Origin: Sphingobacteriales bacterium | GTDB taxonomy: Bacteria > Bacteroidota > Bacteroidia > Chitinophagales > CAIOSU01 | Direction: 5' to 3' | DNA: 64,000 nucleotides | Assembly (NCBI GenBank): GCA_027483645.1 | Contig: JAIXUD010000006.1 | Coordinates: forward strand, 113,596-177,595 | Part shown: positions 36,613-46,700 of the stretch, piece after piece | Position numbering within the stretch: position 1 is the first letter of the stretch | Layout of the letters: each line of letters starts with the position of its first letter | Notes under the pieces: generated by a model | Database searches by the model: none | What the model was told of the DNA's origin: nothing | The model's input: the letters and a program-made list of their open reading frames with translations, nothing else | Made by a program: the position numbers and the translations under genes

Positions 36613-37859
36613 TAAACTACCAGCCGCCGCACCTCCCGTGCTTGGTGGCTTTGCAGTACAACCATATAAATACCCCTAGGCAGATGGCTTAGGGGTATTT
36701 TTGTTTGGGGGGAAGTGGCTATTGCTGTAAATACTGCTTGCCCGGCTATATTGGTTAGGGTGATGGTGAGGTCTGATATGGTTGATTCGATTACAGCTAC
36801 ATCGGCGGCGGGGTTGGGGTAGAGTAGGGTAGTAGCCAATAGGTTGATGCTTGGGGCGGCGGTGGTGCTATCTAAAAACTGGATGCGCAATAGACCCATA
36901 TTGCTGGCACTGGCCCAAATGTTGCCGTCATGGTCTTGCACCAAGGTAAGCAGTTCATCAGTGGGTAGGAACGTACCGCTGGTATCGGGGCGAACAGTAC
37001 TCGATAGGTGGAACCAAGCCAATCCGCCAGCATATACTACCAAGCCTTTATCGGCACTGGCGAAGTACATGTTGCCGCTGTTGCCGATGGCTATATGGTT
37101 GATGCTGTTGGATGGGTTGAAGGAGGTAAGGGTGTTGTAATATACCCAACCCAAGTTGCCATCAAAAGCTGCGGTACCTGCCGCTGGCATCGCCAGCCAT
37201 AGGGCGCCGTTTGCCGTTTGTTTAATATCTAGGATAGTATTATCGGGTAGGCCAGTGGCCATGGTGCGGTAGATAAACCATGAGGGGCCTTGCTGTTTCA
37301 TTAGCCCACTGTTGATGCCGCCCAGCCATACCTCGTTGGCAGGGCTGCAATAGCTGGCAGCCACATGCTCGGTGTACCAGTTAGTATTGCTTTGCCGGTA
37401 AACCGTCCAAGTATTGTTGCTGATTTTTGCCGCGCCGGCTACGGTGCCTATCCACGCATCGCCATTGGGGCAGAAGGAAATGGTGCGCACAAAGTTATCG
37501 GGTAGGGTGCTGTTGATGGTGGTATGGTTTATCCAACCCGTATCGGTTTGCACCCATAGGCCGTTAAGGAAGGTACCTACCCAAGCATATCCGCTGCTAT
37601 CGAAAGCGATGGCTCGTATTTGATAGGTATTGAAGGTACTGATAGTGCCCCAAATACCGTTTTTAAGGGTTGCTAGGCCGTTTTCGGTACCAATCCAAAG
37701 GGTAGAGTCGGGCGCTATCGTTAGGGCTCTAATGTTGTCCTCGGGCAGCGGGCTGTTGCTAGTATTAAATACTTGGAGTAAGTGGGGTGGTTGGCCCAAG
37801 CTATACATACTAATCAGCATCGTAAACCCAAAGCCTAGAAACGCTTTCAGCCCATTCAT
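36609..37859 (-). CDS. Secreted beta-propeller protein with T9SS type A sorting domain
   Basis: A 416-residue protein with signal peptide (FGFTMLISMYSLGQ) and about seven repeats of the two-component-regulator propeller type: RALTIAPDSTLWIGTENGLA, RAIAFDSSGYAWVGTFLNGL, RTISFCPNGDAWIGTVAGAA, LDIKQTANGALWLAM, LVQDHDGNIWASASNMG. The T9SS domain is TLLYPNPAADVAVI to EVRRLVVY. Unlike sensor kinases with such propellers, no membrane or kinase part follows, so it is secreted. Its ATG overlaps the stop of the lysyl oxidase-like gene (ATGA), indicating translational coupling and a shared role. Confidence 0.82.
   Translation of the reverse strand: MNGLKAFLGFGFTMLISMYSLGQPPHLLQVFNTSNSPLPEDNIRALTIAPDSTLWIGTENGLATLKNGIWGTISTFNTYQIRAIAFDSSGYAWVGTFLNGLWVQTDTGWINHTTINSTLPDNFVRTISFCPNGDAWIGTVAGAAKISNNTWTVYRQSNTNWYTEHVAASYCSPANEVWLGGINSGLMKQQGPSWFIYRTMATGLPDNTILDIKQTANGALWLAMPAAGTAAFDGNLGWVYYNTLTSFNPSNSINHIAIGNSGNMYFASADKGLVVYAGGLAWFHLSSTVRPDTSGTFLPTDELLTLVQDHDGNIWASASNMGLLRIQFLDSTTAAPSINLLATTLLYPNPAADVAVIESTISDLTITLTNIAGQAVFTAIATSPQTKIPLSHLPRGIYMVVLQSHQAREVRRLVVY
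36668..36706 (+). terminator. Terminator for the plus-strand gene, inside the convergent coding sequence
   Basis: The 11-bp stem AAATACCCCTA / TAGGGGTATTT is followed by TTGTTTG on the plus strand. It lies 56 bp after the 36612 stop and within the C-terminal codons of the minus-strand propeller gene. Confidence 0.7.
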
Positions 37860-40174
37860 AACTTGGATAGTTTGCCGAAGCGGCTACCTGTGGCACCATC
37901 CAACCTAAGGAAGTACATACCTTTAGCCAACAGAGAAACATCGAAGGTCTGTCTAGGGTTTCCGGCTGGTAAGGCTTGGCTCAACACCGTTTTGCCTGTT
38001 GCATCAATTATTGATAGGGTGCCGCCATCCATGCCCGAAGGCAGGGCTATGGTAAGGGTGTTTTGGGCAGGGTTTGGGTAAAAAAGCAAGCGGTTGTCGG
38101 TAAGCTCCGTCATTCCTGTGCTAGGGTTGGGCAGTACGGTTATATATAGTACCGTATCAGCGGCACAGCCCACTGGGGTAGTATAGGTGTAAGTAATGGC
38201 AATGGAATCATTTACCCCAGCAAGGGTGGGGGAGAAGTAGGCTTGGCCATTGCCATCGGTGGTTACCCCACGGCCAACAAAGTTGCCATTGGGTATGGAG
38301 GCGTTGAGCGGTACTGCGGCGTCATTGAGCAAATAAGCGGCATCCACGCCATTGATACTGATTCCAGTATGTTGCTCAACGGTAATCTCCACTGGTACAC
38401 GGGGGCTAGGGCAGGTGAAGCTGCCGGTGCTTATCTCCCAATCGTAGAAATAGTAGTAATAATCGGGCCCGGCTGATGAGGTGCTTATGGCGACTAAATC
38501 CACAATTTCGTACGGGTAAGCAACCCCGTTATCCGACCTTCGCAACCTTGGGCCATAATCGCCAAAAGAGGTCATGTTTTGCTGCCAATCGGTACCCAAA
38601 TAGTAGAATTCGCCTCCTGATATTTCAAAGTTTAACCCAACACGGCTTACACCTGCTGGTATATTAATCAAAGTGTCAGCCACTACGGTACCATTGCCAT
38701 CATATAATTCAATCTTTCTCAATCCAGCTACCTCGGCATATACCTTTACCGATTCCAGCGTAAAGTCGTCGAAGGCATCAAAGTAGAGGTACTCGCTTAT
38801 CGATGGGTCGTCAACCGCTGTTCCCGTTTGGTTGGCTTGGCCTACAAACTGGTTGGGGTCGCCAATCCTAATGGTATTTTGGGCATACAACGTGGTGCTT
38901 TGGGTAATGGCGCTGGTGGTAAAACTGGCCCCGTTATGCAAAGAGTTGCCTCCGGTTGAGTTATTAAACCAATCAATAACCCCTGCGCCCGCAGCCGTAA
39001 CTACGGCTTGGCTGCCGAGGCATACCGTATCGCCCACTGTGCCACCCACAACAGCGGAAATAGCGCTGATGCTAATAGTATCGGATATACCGGTGCCACA
39101 AGTGCTTATAGTTTCTACAAAGTAATCTCCTGGTTGGGTAACGGTAATGCTGTTAGTGGTTTCGCCAGTTGACCAAATATAGCTACTCATCCCTGGAGTG
39201 GTAGATAAGGTTACGCTAGTGCTACTGTTGCAGATGTAGGGCAACGATGATACTTGCACGGGTGCAGTTGCGTTTCCATTAGGCATCTGCTTGGTGAGGG
39301 TAAATGGTATAGCCGTCCAGTTATTGTTTTCGTTGGATTCGAGGAAATCGTTTCGCGGATCTACTTGAGCCACTATCCAATAATCGCCATTACAGGTGCC
39401 CGGTGGTATATCAATCCACATACCTTCCAAGACTTGCGAGTATATATCAACATACCCTGCAGATATGCCTTGCTCAATGGGGTTGCAGCTATAGGTACCG
39501 CCACCCATGCCAAAGTTTGGAAGATTGTTATGGTTCAAAATATTTCCTTGCCCGTAAATATGGCTATCGCGGCAATCGCCATAAGAGCTGCTGCAATTGC
39601 TTAAATCCATCAAGCAAAACCCGATTTTGGCACCTGAACCAATTATCGGCCATTGAAGGGTATCCGGTTCGTTAGGATCTTCTAGTCGTAGGGTAAATGA
39701 AACCCAATCATCAACGTGGTTGTGGCCGTGGCTGGGGTGAAAGGTTTGCCCACCGGCCCACCTATCGGTGTAGGTTACGGTGTTGCCGTTTTTGCTGTAG
39801 ATGCGCTGTTTTAGGAGGTTGGTAGGTTCGCCACCACCGGGGCAGGTGCTAATGGAGCGTGTAGGGTCGTAAATGGTATCAGTTCCGCAGATGAAATAAT
39901 CGGTACCCAGCACTGTAAACGAGCCATAGCCAATATTAGGGGTAGAGCCTGTAACACGCAGCCGGCCATTGTCTACACCGTTACCGGTTTGCGAATATTC
40001 CGTTGGCGTATCGTTTTCTAGGCCATACCAAGATATCATTAAATCAGGCAACAGCTCGCAATTTTGCGTGCCATCAGCACAAATGCAGTTGGTGCCGTTG
40101 GTAGTGCTACAAGGCTGGGTAAAGGCGTATAATGAAACACCTAAAGTGGCAAGTATGAGGAGAACTTTCTTCAT
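37856..40174 (-). CDS. Lysyl oxidase-like secreted protein with T9SS type A sorting domain
   Basis: A 772-residue exported protein starting MKKVLLILATLGVSLYAFTQ. Residues 40-300 match the lysyl oxidase family: LLPDLMISWYG, GRLRVTGSTPNIGYG, the copper motif HPSHGHNHVDDW (His146, 149, 151, 153), GSGAKIGFCLMD with the candidate quinone-cofactor lysine (Lys183), and QGISAGYVDIYSQVLEGMWID with the candidate tyrosine (Tyr245), then EGMWIDIPPGTCNGDYWI. Ig-like and jelly-roll domains follow, then a T9SS sorting domain (LLFYPNPAQNTLTI to SRFGKLSKL). Lysyl oxidases form protein cross-links by oxidising lysine amines; here the target would be outside the cell. ATG 40174 preferred to 40189. Overlaps the propeller gene by 4 bp. 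Confidence 0.87.
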   Translation of the reverse strand: MKKVLLILATLGVSLYAFTQPCSTTNGTNCICADGTQNCELLPDLMISWYGLENDTPTEYSQTGNGVDNGRLRVTGSTPNIGYGSFTVLGTDYFICGTDTIYDPTRSISTCPGGGEPTNLLKQRIYSKNGNTVTYTDRWAGGQTFHPSHGHNHVDDWVSFTLRLEDPNEPDTLQWPIIGSGAKIGFCLMDLSNCSSSYGDCRDSHIYGQGNILNHNNLPNFGMGGGTYSCNPIEQGISAGYVDIYSQVLEGMWIDIPPGTCNGDYWIVAQVDPRNDFLESNENNNWTAIPFTLTKQMPNGNATAPVQVSSLPYICNSSTSVTLSTTPGMSSYIWSTGETTNSITVTQPGDYFVETISTCGTGISDTISISAISAVVGGTVGDTVCLGSQAVVTAAGAGVIDWFNNSTGGNSLHNGASFTTSAITQSTTLYAQNTIRIGDPNQFVGQANQTGTAVDDPSISEYLYFDAFDDFTLESVKVYAEVAGLRKIELYDGNGTVVADTLINIPAGVSRVGLNFEISGGEFYYLGTDWQQNMTSFGDYGPRLRRSDNGVAYPYEIVDLVAISTSSAGPDYYYYFYDWEISTGSFTCPSPRVPVEITVEQHTGISINGVDAAYLLNDAAVPLNASIPNGNFVGRGVTTDGNGQAYFSPTLAGVNDSIAITYTYTTPVGCAADTVLYITVLPNPSTGMTELTDNRLLFYPNPAQNTLTIALPSGMDGGTLSIIDATGKTVLSQALPAGNPRQTFDVSLLAKGMYFLRLDGATGSRFGKLSKL

Positions 40175-40302
40175 TGGAAAAGGAGGCAAAATAATTGCTA
40201 ATCACAAGTTAACAAAATTTAACCCAGCTTGCAAAATGTATGTGTATCAATGGGTAGGATGCTTAAATGATTTAAGTGAAAGTTAGCAATCCAACAAAAT
40301 GC

Positions 40303-40361
40303 ATGTTGCAACATTAAATTTAAGCATAAACCTTTTACCTTTGCAATGGTTGTATATGCAA
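40303..40361 (+). promoter_or_regulatory. marR promoter region with two palindromic candidate operators
   Basis: ATGTTGCAACAT (40303-40314) is a perfect palindrome and TTGTATATGCAA (40350-40361) a near-perfect one with the same TTG/CAA half-sites. Between them is a -7 element TACCTTTG (40336-40343). The layout fits autorepression by the MarR protein encoded next; this is inference. Confidence 0.55.
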
Positions 40362-40372
40362 CTAATATTTTC

Positions 40373-40843
40373 ATGACTACCCTCGATACTTACAGCCTGA
40401 ATGATTCCATAGGGTATTTAACTGGTCGCGTAAAGCGGGAGATGACCCGTATGCTGACTCGGAATCTGCAAGAAATGGGTGGTGAGATTACGGCAGAGCA
40501 GTATAGGTTGCTCATTTTGCTATGGAAGGAAGGCGGCCTAAACCAACAGTACATTGCCGACATCTATGGAAAAGATAAAACCAGTATAACGCGTATGTTG
40601 CAGACCATGGAACGACAAGGTTGGATAACGCGCACGCCCGATGAGGAAGATAAGCGCAATAACAAGCTTTTCATTACTAGAGAGGGCTTAGCGGTAAGGG
40701 AAAAGTTTTTCCCCGCGCTGCAAAAAGTGATAACCGAAGCAGAAGTTGCAGTGAATGCCGAAGATATGGAGCAATGCAAGGAAGTACTACGGAAGGTTAT
40801 AACAAAGCTTTGCCAAGCCGGCGAAGATGGGTGTAAGGGTTGA
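40373..40843 (+). CDS. MarR-family transcriptional regulator of the efflux operon
   Basis: A 156-residue winged-helix repressor: helical N-terminus (SIGYLTGRVKREMTRMLTRNL), HTH ITAEQYRLLILLWKEGGLNQQYIADIYGKDKTSITRMLQTMERQGWI, and wing TRTPDEEDKRNNKLFITREG. The order matches MarR. The ATG at 40346 overlaps the presumed transcription start and second operator, so 40373 is preferred. It lies first in a marR-tolC-adaptor-RND cluster, the typical arrangement for a ligand-relieved repressor of an efflux pump. Confidence 0.9.
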   Translation: MTTLDTYSLNDSIGYLTGRVKREMTRMLTRNLQEMGGEITAEQYRLLILLWKEGGLNQQYIADIYGKDKTSITRMLQTMERQGWITRTPDEEDKRNNKLFITREGLAVREKFFPALQKVITEAEVAVNAEDMEQCKEVLRKVITKLCQAGEDGCKG

Positions 40844-40909
40844 TGAATGATGAAGTTGGCATACGCTGTGCCTGTGTAATAGATTTTTTGGGTGTTTGAT
40901 AACTATGGA

Positions 40910-42262
40910 ATGAAAGAGATAGTAGGATTGATACTTGTTGCAATGCTGGTTTTGGGGCTTAGCCAAGGTGCCCAAGCACAGGTGAGCCTGCCTGATACTA
41001 CGGGTAAAAGTTACACACTTGCGGAGTGTATTGGCATCGCATTGCAAAACCAGCCAGCGGTGCGCCAGGCACAGTTGGACGAGGAGATAACCGACCGCCA
41101 AATAAAAGCGAACTTAAGTGGCTGGATGCCACAAATAAGCGGAACGGCAAACCTTAACCACTTTTTGGAATTACCGGTGGCGGTTTTTCCTAACCAAGCT
41201 ACCGGTGAGCGGCAGGTGGTTACCGTAGGGGTTTTCAATACCTCAAATGTATTGCTTGAAGCACGCCAAAGCATCTTTAATAATGAGCTGTTCTTGGCTT
41301 CACGAAACGCCAAGCCTTTGCGTCGGTTGTTTGCACAGAACACCGAAGAGGTAAAGATTAGCACCGTAGTGGCCGTGAGCAAGGCGTATTATGATATCCT
41401 CATCAACCAAGAACAACTCTCGATACTGGACCAGGTGCGCCAGAGACAAGAGCGCCAACTGAAAGATGCCAAAGCACTATACGAAGGCGGCGTGGTAGAC
41501 CCAACGGATTATAAGCGAGCCACCATCGCCCTAAACAATACCATGGCCGATATAAAGCGCACAACGGAGAGCCTCAAGTTTAAGTATGCTTACCTGTATC
41601 AATTGATGGGAGTAGGTACTTCGGATGTGTTTGCCGTGAAGTTGGACCGCACCTCGGTAGAAGCGGAAATGCTGCTGGACACTACCCAATTGGTGGATTT
41701 CAATAACCGAATTGAGTTGCAGCGCTTGCAAACCCAGCGCCAGTTGCAAGGCCTATCCATTAGCGCACAAAAGTGGAGCCTTTTCCCTACCATATCGGCC
41801 TTTGTCAATAGGAATCACATTTTTCAGAACGATGAGTTTTCGGAACTGTATAGGCAGGTGTATCCCAATTCGGTAATTGGGTTAACGCTCAATATACCCA
41901 TTTTTCAAGGGGGCAGGCGGTACCATACCTTGCAGCAAGAAAAACTCGTTAACCAGCGCATCGACCAAGATATTACGAATACCAAAAACATCATCAATAC
42001 CCAGTACCAGCAATCGATGGCGTTGTACAAAAGTGATCTGAACGATTACAAAACAGCTACCGCCAACGTACAGCTTTCGGAAGAAGTGTATAACACCATC
42101 AAATTACAGTATGATGAAGGCATACGCACCTACTTGGACCTAATGATAGCTGAGAGCGACTTGCGCGCCGCGCAAATAAACCAATTGAATACCATATTGA
42201 ACGTACTATCTAGCAAGCTGGATGTGCTGCAAAGTTTAGGAACCATTAACACAAATCAATAA
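40910..42262 (+). CDS. TolC-family outer-membrane efflux protein
   Basis: A 450-residue protein: signal peptide (GLILVAMLVLGLSQGAQAQ), then two repeated TolC halves. The first opens YTLAECIGIALQNQPAVRQAQLDEEITDRQIKANLSGWMPQISG; the second shows SISAQKWSLFPTISAFVN and LTLNIPIFQGGRRYHTLQQEKLVNQRIDQD. Long helices form the periplasmic tunnel. It is the outer-membrane exit of the tripartite pump encoded by this cluster; the adaptor gene follows 13 bp downstream. Start at ATG 40910 rather than 40892 keeps the signal peptide terminal. Confidence 0.94.
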   Translation: MKEIVGLILVAMLVLGLSQGAQAQVSLPDTTGKSYTLAECIGIALQNQPAVRQAQLDEEITDRQIKANLSGWMPQISGTANLNHFLELPVAVFPNQATGERQVVTVGVFNTSNVLLEARQSIFNNELFLASRNAKPLRRLFAQNTEEVKISTVVAVSKAYYDILINQEQLSILDQVRQRQERQLKDAKALYEGGVVDPTDYKRATIALNNTMADIKRTTESLKFKYAYLYQLMGVGTSDVFAVKLDRTSVEAEMLLDTTQLVDFNNRIELQRLQTQRQLQGLSISAQKWSLFPTISAFVNRNHIFQNDEFSELYRQVYPNSVIGLTLNIPIFQGGRRYHTLQQEKLVNQRIDQDITNTKNIINTQYQQSMALYKSDLNDYKTATANVQLSEEVYNTIKLQYDEGIRTYLDLMIAESDLRAAQINQLNTILNVLSSKLDVLQSLGTINTNQ

Positions 42263-42275
42263 ACGATAAAACACA

Positions 42276-43433
42276 ATGAAGGGTCTTTCCTTTTCAATAT
42301 TAGCAATTACCATAGCCTCGTTTGCACTCACTTCTTGCGGCGGTGGTAAGGCTGCGGAGCAAAAACCAGCGGCACCTGTAGTGTCAGTAAACGTGTATAC
42401 CGTAGCAAAGCAAGGCGTAACAGGGGTGGATAATTACCCAGCCACGGTGGTACCGCTCAATGAGGTGCAGCTACGTGCAGAGGTGAATGGCTCCATAACC
42501 GGCATATTTGTGCAAGATGGGCAGACCGTAAAGGCTGGCCAGCGCCTATATGAAATTGACCGCAGCAAGTACTTGGCCAACTACAAGCAGGCCCAAGCAC
42601 AACTAAAGGTGGCCCAAAGCAACTTGGCCCAAGCAAAGCGCGATGCGGAGCGCTACCAACGACTGCAAGAGAAAGATGCGATTGCCCGCCAAGTGGTGGA
42701 AAACGCACAAACCGCCCTATTGAATGCCGAGAGCCAAATATTAGTTGCCGAGGCCGCCTTGAGCAATGCCCAAACCGACCTTAACCGCTCGGTAATAACC
42801 GCGCCGTTTGCAGGCACCATTGGCATTAGCAATGTGAAGTTGGGCTCGGTGGTTATGATGGGTACTACGCTGATCAATACCATCTCATCTACCGACCCCA
42901 TTGCCGTGGATATTGCCGTAAACGAGAAGGACATCTATCAGTTTTCGTTGGTGATGGACAGCTCACAAAACGAACAGGATTCCATATTTACGCTACAATT
43001 GCCTGGTGGGCAGGTTTACCCTTTTGTCGGAAAACTGATTACCATTGACCGTGCCGTGGACCCGCTTACTGGCACTATCAAGGCTCGTTTGAGCTTTGAA
43101 AACCCGAAGGAAAATTTACGTGCAGGTATGAGCGGTGTGGTAAAAGTACGCAACCAAGATACCGGTGAGAAGATTGTGATTCCGAATGTGGCTATTACGG
43201 AGCAGTTGGGCGAGTTTTATGTGTACGTGTTGGGGGACAGCAATAAAGTAAGCCAACAGCAAGTAGTGCTGGGCAGCACTATTGGCGATAAGATAATAGT
43301 GCGCGAAGGCCTAGCCCCCGGCACCACCATAGTAACTAGCGGAATACAAAACTTGAAAAACGGTAGTGTGGTGCAGGTGGATAGCAGTAAGGCGGCTACT
43401 CCTGCGGTTACTGCGCCTACGGCGAAGAAGTAA
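42276..43433 (+). CDS. RND efflux periplasmic adaptor (membrane fusion protein), lipoprotein
   Basis: A 385-residue adaptor with a lipobox (ALTSC, then GGGKAAEQ). Barrel-sandwich hybrid: LNEVQLRAEVNGSITGIFVQDGQTVKAGQRLYEID, a helical hairpin (KQAQAQLKVAQSNLAQAKRDAERYQRL, about 105-165), second lipoyl half VITAPFAGTIGISNVKLGSVV, beta-barrel and membrane-proximal domain to LAPGTTIVTSGIQNLKNGSVV. It links the RND pump in the inner membrane to TolC. The pump gene is 280 bp downstream because a repeat element sits between them. Confidence 0.95.
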   Translation: MKGLSFSILAITIASFALTSCGGGKAAEQKPAAPVVSVNVYTVAKQGVTGVDNYPATVVPLNEVQLRAEVNGSITGIFVQDGQTVKAGQRLYEIDRSKYLANYKQAQAQLKVAQSNLAQAKRDAERYQRLQEKDAIARQVVENAQTALLNAESQILVAEAALSNAQTDLNRSVITAPFAGTIGISNVKLGSVVMMGTTLINTISSTDPIAVDIAVNEKDIYQFSLVMDSSQNEQDSIFTLQLPGGQVYPFVGKLITIDRAVDPLTGTIKARLSFENPKENLRAGMSGVVKVRNQDTGEKIVIPNVAITEQLGEFYVYVLGDSNKVSQQQVVLGSTIGDKIIVREGLAPGTTIVTSGIQNLKNGSVVQVDSSKAATPAVTAPTAKK

Positions 43434-43452
43434 TGATGTGTCTCAACCCGAG

Positions 43453-43668
43453 CGTCATTGCGAGAAGCGACTTTCCCGATTTTTTCATCGGGATTGGAGC
43501 GACGAAGCAATCCCCTCACGACGGAGCATGATTTTCTTAATGCACTGGTCAAGGAGAAGCACTACTCGGCGTTGAGGGATTACTGCCAAAAGGCAGTGAA
43601 ACTGTAGCTTCTTCGCCTGTGGAATTCAGTGCTGACAGTGAGACCTGGCTTGGCTCATCGCAATGACG
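43453..43668. mobile_element. Family C inverted-repeat element without gene, inside the efflux operon
   Basis: The element starts CGTCATTGCGAGAAGCGA and ends CTCATCGCAATGACG, giving terminal inverted repeats. It also contains CGACGAAGCAATCCC at the left, as in the copies around the GIY-YIG gene (47100-47760). No gene inside. It separates the adaptor and pump genes. Confidence 0.6.
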
Positions 43669-43713
43669 GCGATTTTTGAGGCATTTTTGAAATAGCATTT
43701 TAACACCAATACA

Positions 43714-46700
43714 ATGATTTCAGACGTATTTATAAGGCGGCCTATTACCTCCATCGTTATCTCGCTCATCATCCTTATTGTGGGCGCACTAGCTATATTG
43801 AGCTTGCCGATAAGCCAATACCCTGCCATATCGCCGCCAACCGTGAGTGTATCGGCTAGCTATACGGGTGCCGATGCCTTGACAGTGGAGCAGACCGTAA
43901 CCACGCCTGTGGAGTTGCAGATTAACGGCACGCCCGGCATGAGCTACCTTAGCAGCACCAGCACGAGTGACGGACGAATGAGCACTACGGTTACCTTTGA
44001 CGTGGGTACCGACATCAATATTGCCGCGCTCGATGTGCAGAACCGCGTGAGCGTTGCTGAGCCTACCTTGCCTGAGGCGGTGCGCCGCTTGGGTATTACG
44101 GTGCGTAAGCGTAACCCTACCCTGTTGATGGCAGTGGCCATCTTCTCACCGAACGGTACACATGGGGCCGAGTTTCTGGATAACTATACCAATATCTACT
44201 TAAAGAACGCCATTCTGCGGGTGCCCGGTGTGGGTGACGTAAATACCCGTGCAGAGGATTTTAGTATGCGCATCTGGCTCAATCCCGATAAGCTGGCACA
44301 ACTGAACATGACTCCTGCCGATGTGGCTGCCGCTATTGGAGAGCAAAATATACAGGTTGCTGGGGGCTCCATCGGTGCCTCGCCACAGCCAGTTACCCAG
44401 GCATTTGAGTACTCGTTGTTGTTGAATGCCCGCCTGGAGGATGAGGAACAATACCGCAACATCATTATCCGCACCAATCCTGAAGATGGGTCAATTGTTT
44501 ACTTGAAGGACGTAGCTCGCATTGAGCTGGGCAAATTCAACTATGGAGGCTTGGTAAAGGTTAACGGCCAGCAGGCAGCCTTGCTGCTCATCTACCAAAC
44601 GCCCGATGGCAACGCCCTTGAAACGGCAGATGGCATCGAGGCATCGTTGGCAGAGTTGAAAAAGAGCTTCCCGCCAGATATGGATTATAAGGTTTCCTTT
44701 GAGTCGGTAACGGTGGTAAGGGTATCCATTCAAGAAGTGCTTTACACCCTATTGGAGGCGCTATTACTGGTTACGTTGGTGGTGTTCCTCTTCTTGCAAA
44801 GCTGGAGGGCCACACTTATTCCTATATTGGCTATCCCCGTATCTATCATCGGTACGTTTATCTTCTTTATTCCGCTGGGCTTTACCATCAATACGCTTAC
44901 CATGTTCGGTTTCGTGTTGGCCATTGGTATTGTGGTGGATGACGCTATTGTAGTGGTGGAAGCCGTTCAGCATTATATTGATCATGGCAAGCTCACCGCC
45001 AAAGAGGCCACCCGCCGAGCCATGAAAGATATTACGGCCCCCGTTATCGCTATTGCATTGATACTGGCAGCGGTGTTTGTGCCGGTAGGTTTTATACCAG
45101 GTATTGTGGGCCGTTTGTATCAGCAGTTTGCCATCACTATCGCCGTATCGGTTATGCTATCGGCATTCATTGCCCTTACCCTTACCCCAGCACTTTGCGC
45201 CTTGCTGCTAAAGCCTATGAACTTAGATGAAAAGTCTCGCGGCCTTAACCGTTTCTTCTATAAGTTCAATGGCTGGTTTAGCCGCACTACCAATAGGTAC
45301 TCCAATGGCGTTCAATTTTTCATTCGCAAAGCGCCGTTGGCTATTATCTTGCTAATCTGTATTTATGCAGGCACGGTGGCCATGTTTGCCATTAAGCCAA
45401 CGGGTTTTGTGCCCAGTGAGGATGAGGGCAGGTTGTTTATTGCCGTTACCTTACCCGAGGGCTCCTCTATTACCCGCACAGCGGAAGTGTTGGATCAAAT
45501 GGGACAAATCATTAGGGATAAATTTCCTGCCATTAAAAATGCTACCTCTATTGCGGGCCTCAACGTGCTCAACTTCTCGGTAAAGAGCAACACGGGTACC
45601 TTCTTTACCCAGTTACAACCTTGGGACCAGCGTACCAAGAAAGAAGAAAAACTGGAAGGCTTGATTGCGGGCCTTCGAAAAGAGTTTGCCACTATTAAAG
45701 AAGCCAATGTAGTGGTGGTATCGCCACCAGCGGTGCCAGGTTTGGGCAACACGGGTGGTTTCAGTATAGTGGTGCAGCAGCGCGATGCCGGCGGGGTAAA
45801 AGAGTTGGAGCAGGTGGTGGGCCAATTTGTCGCAGCCATCAATCAACGGCCCGAAATATCCAATGCCTACTCCTTCTACAATGCCCGTACCCCCGGCTAC
45901 CAAGTGTTGGTGGATAGGGAGAAGGCCAAGCGGATGGGCGTGAGCCTATCGGCTGCTTATGGGGTAATCTCCAATTATCTGGGTAGCATCTATATCAACG
46001 ATTTCACTAAGTACGGCCGCAACTTCCGTGTGGTGGCGCAAGCCGATACTGCTTACCGGATGAACATAGAGAGCATCAAGAGCTACTATGTAAAAAACAG
46101 CCAAGGGGAATCGGTGCCGCTGAGTGCCATTATCGATTATAAAGTAGTGGAAAATGCAGCGATGATTTCGCACTTCAACCTCTTCCGTTCTGCCGATGTT
46201 AACGGTGCGGCCGCTGAGGGTTACAGTAGCGGCGACGCACTAAAAGCACTGGAAGAAGTGGCTGCGCAAACTCTGCCTGCGGGTTATAGTTACGAGTTTA
46301 CTGGTCTGAGCCGTGAGGAGAAGATATCGGGAGGGTCAACAATTGCCATTTTCGGGTTGTCCATTGGTTTTGTGTTCTTGTTGTTAGCCGCTTTGTACGA
46401 AAGCTGGTCGGTGCCGTTCTCCATTTTGCTATCGGTACCTATCGGGGCGTTTGGGGCTATTTTGGCGCTCATTTGCTTGCCGCACCTAAGCAACAACGTG
46501 TATGCACAAATCGGTTTGATAACGCTCATCGGCCTCACCGCGAAAAACGCCATATTGATTGTGGAGTTTGCCAAAGAGCGGGTTGATTGGGGTATGGAAG
46601 TGGTGGCTGCCACCATTGAGGCGGTTAAGCTCCGTTTGCGCCCAATCATCATGACCTCGCTGGCCTTTATATTGGGTATTACGCCATTGGTACTTTCTAG

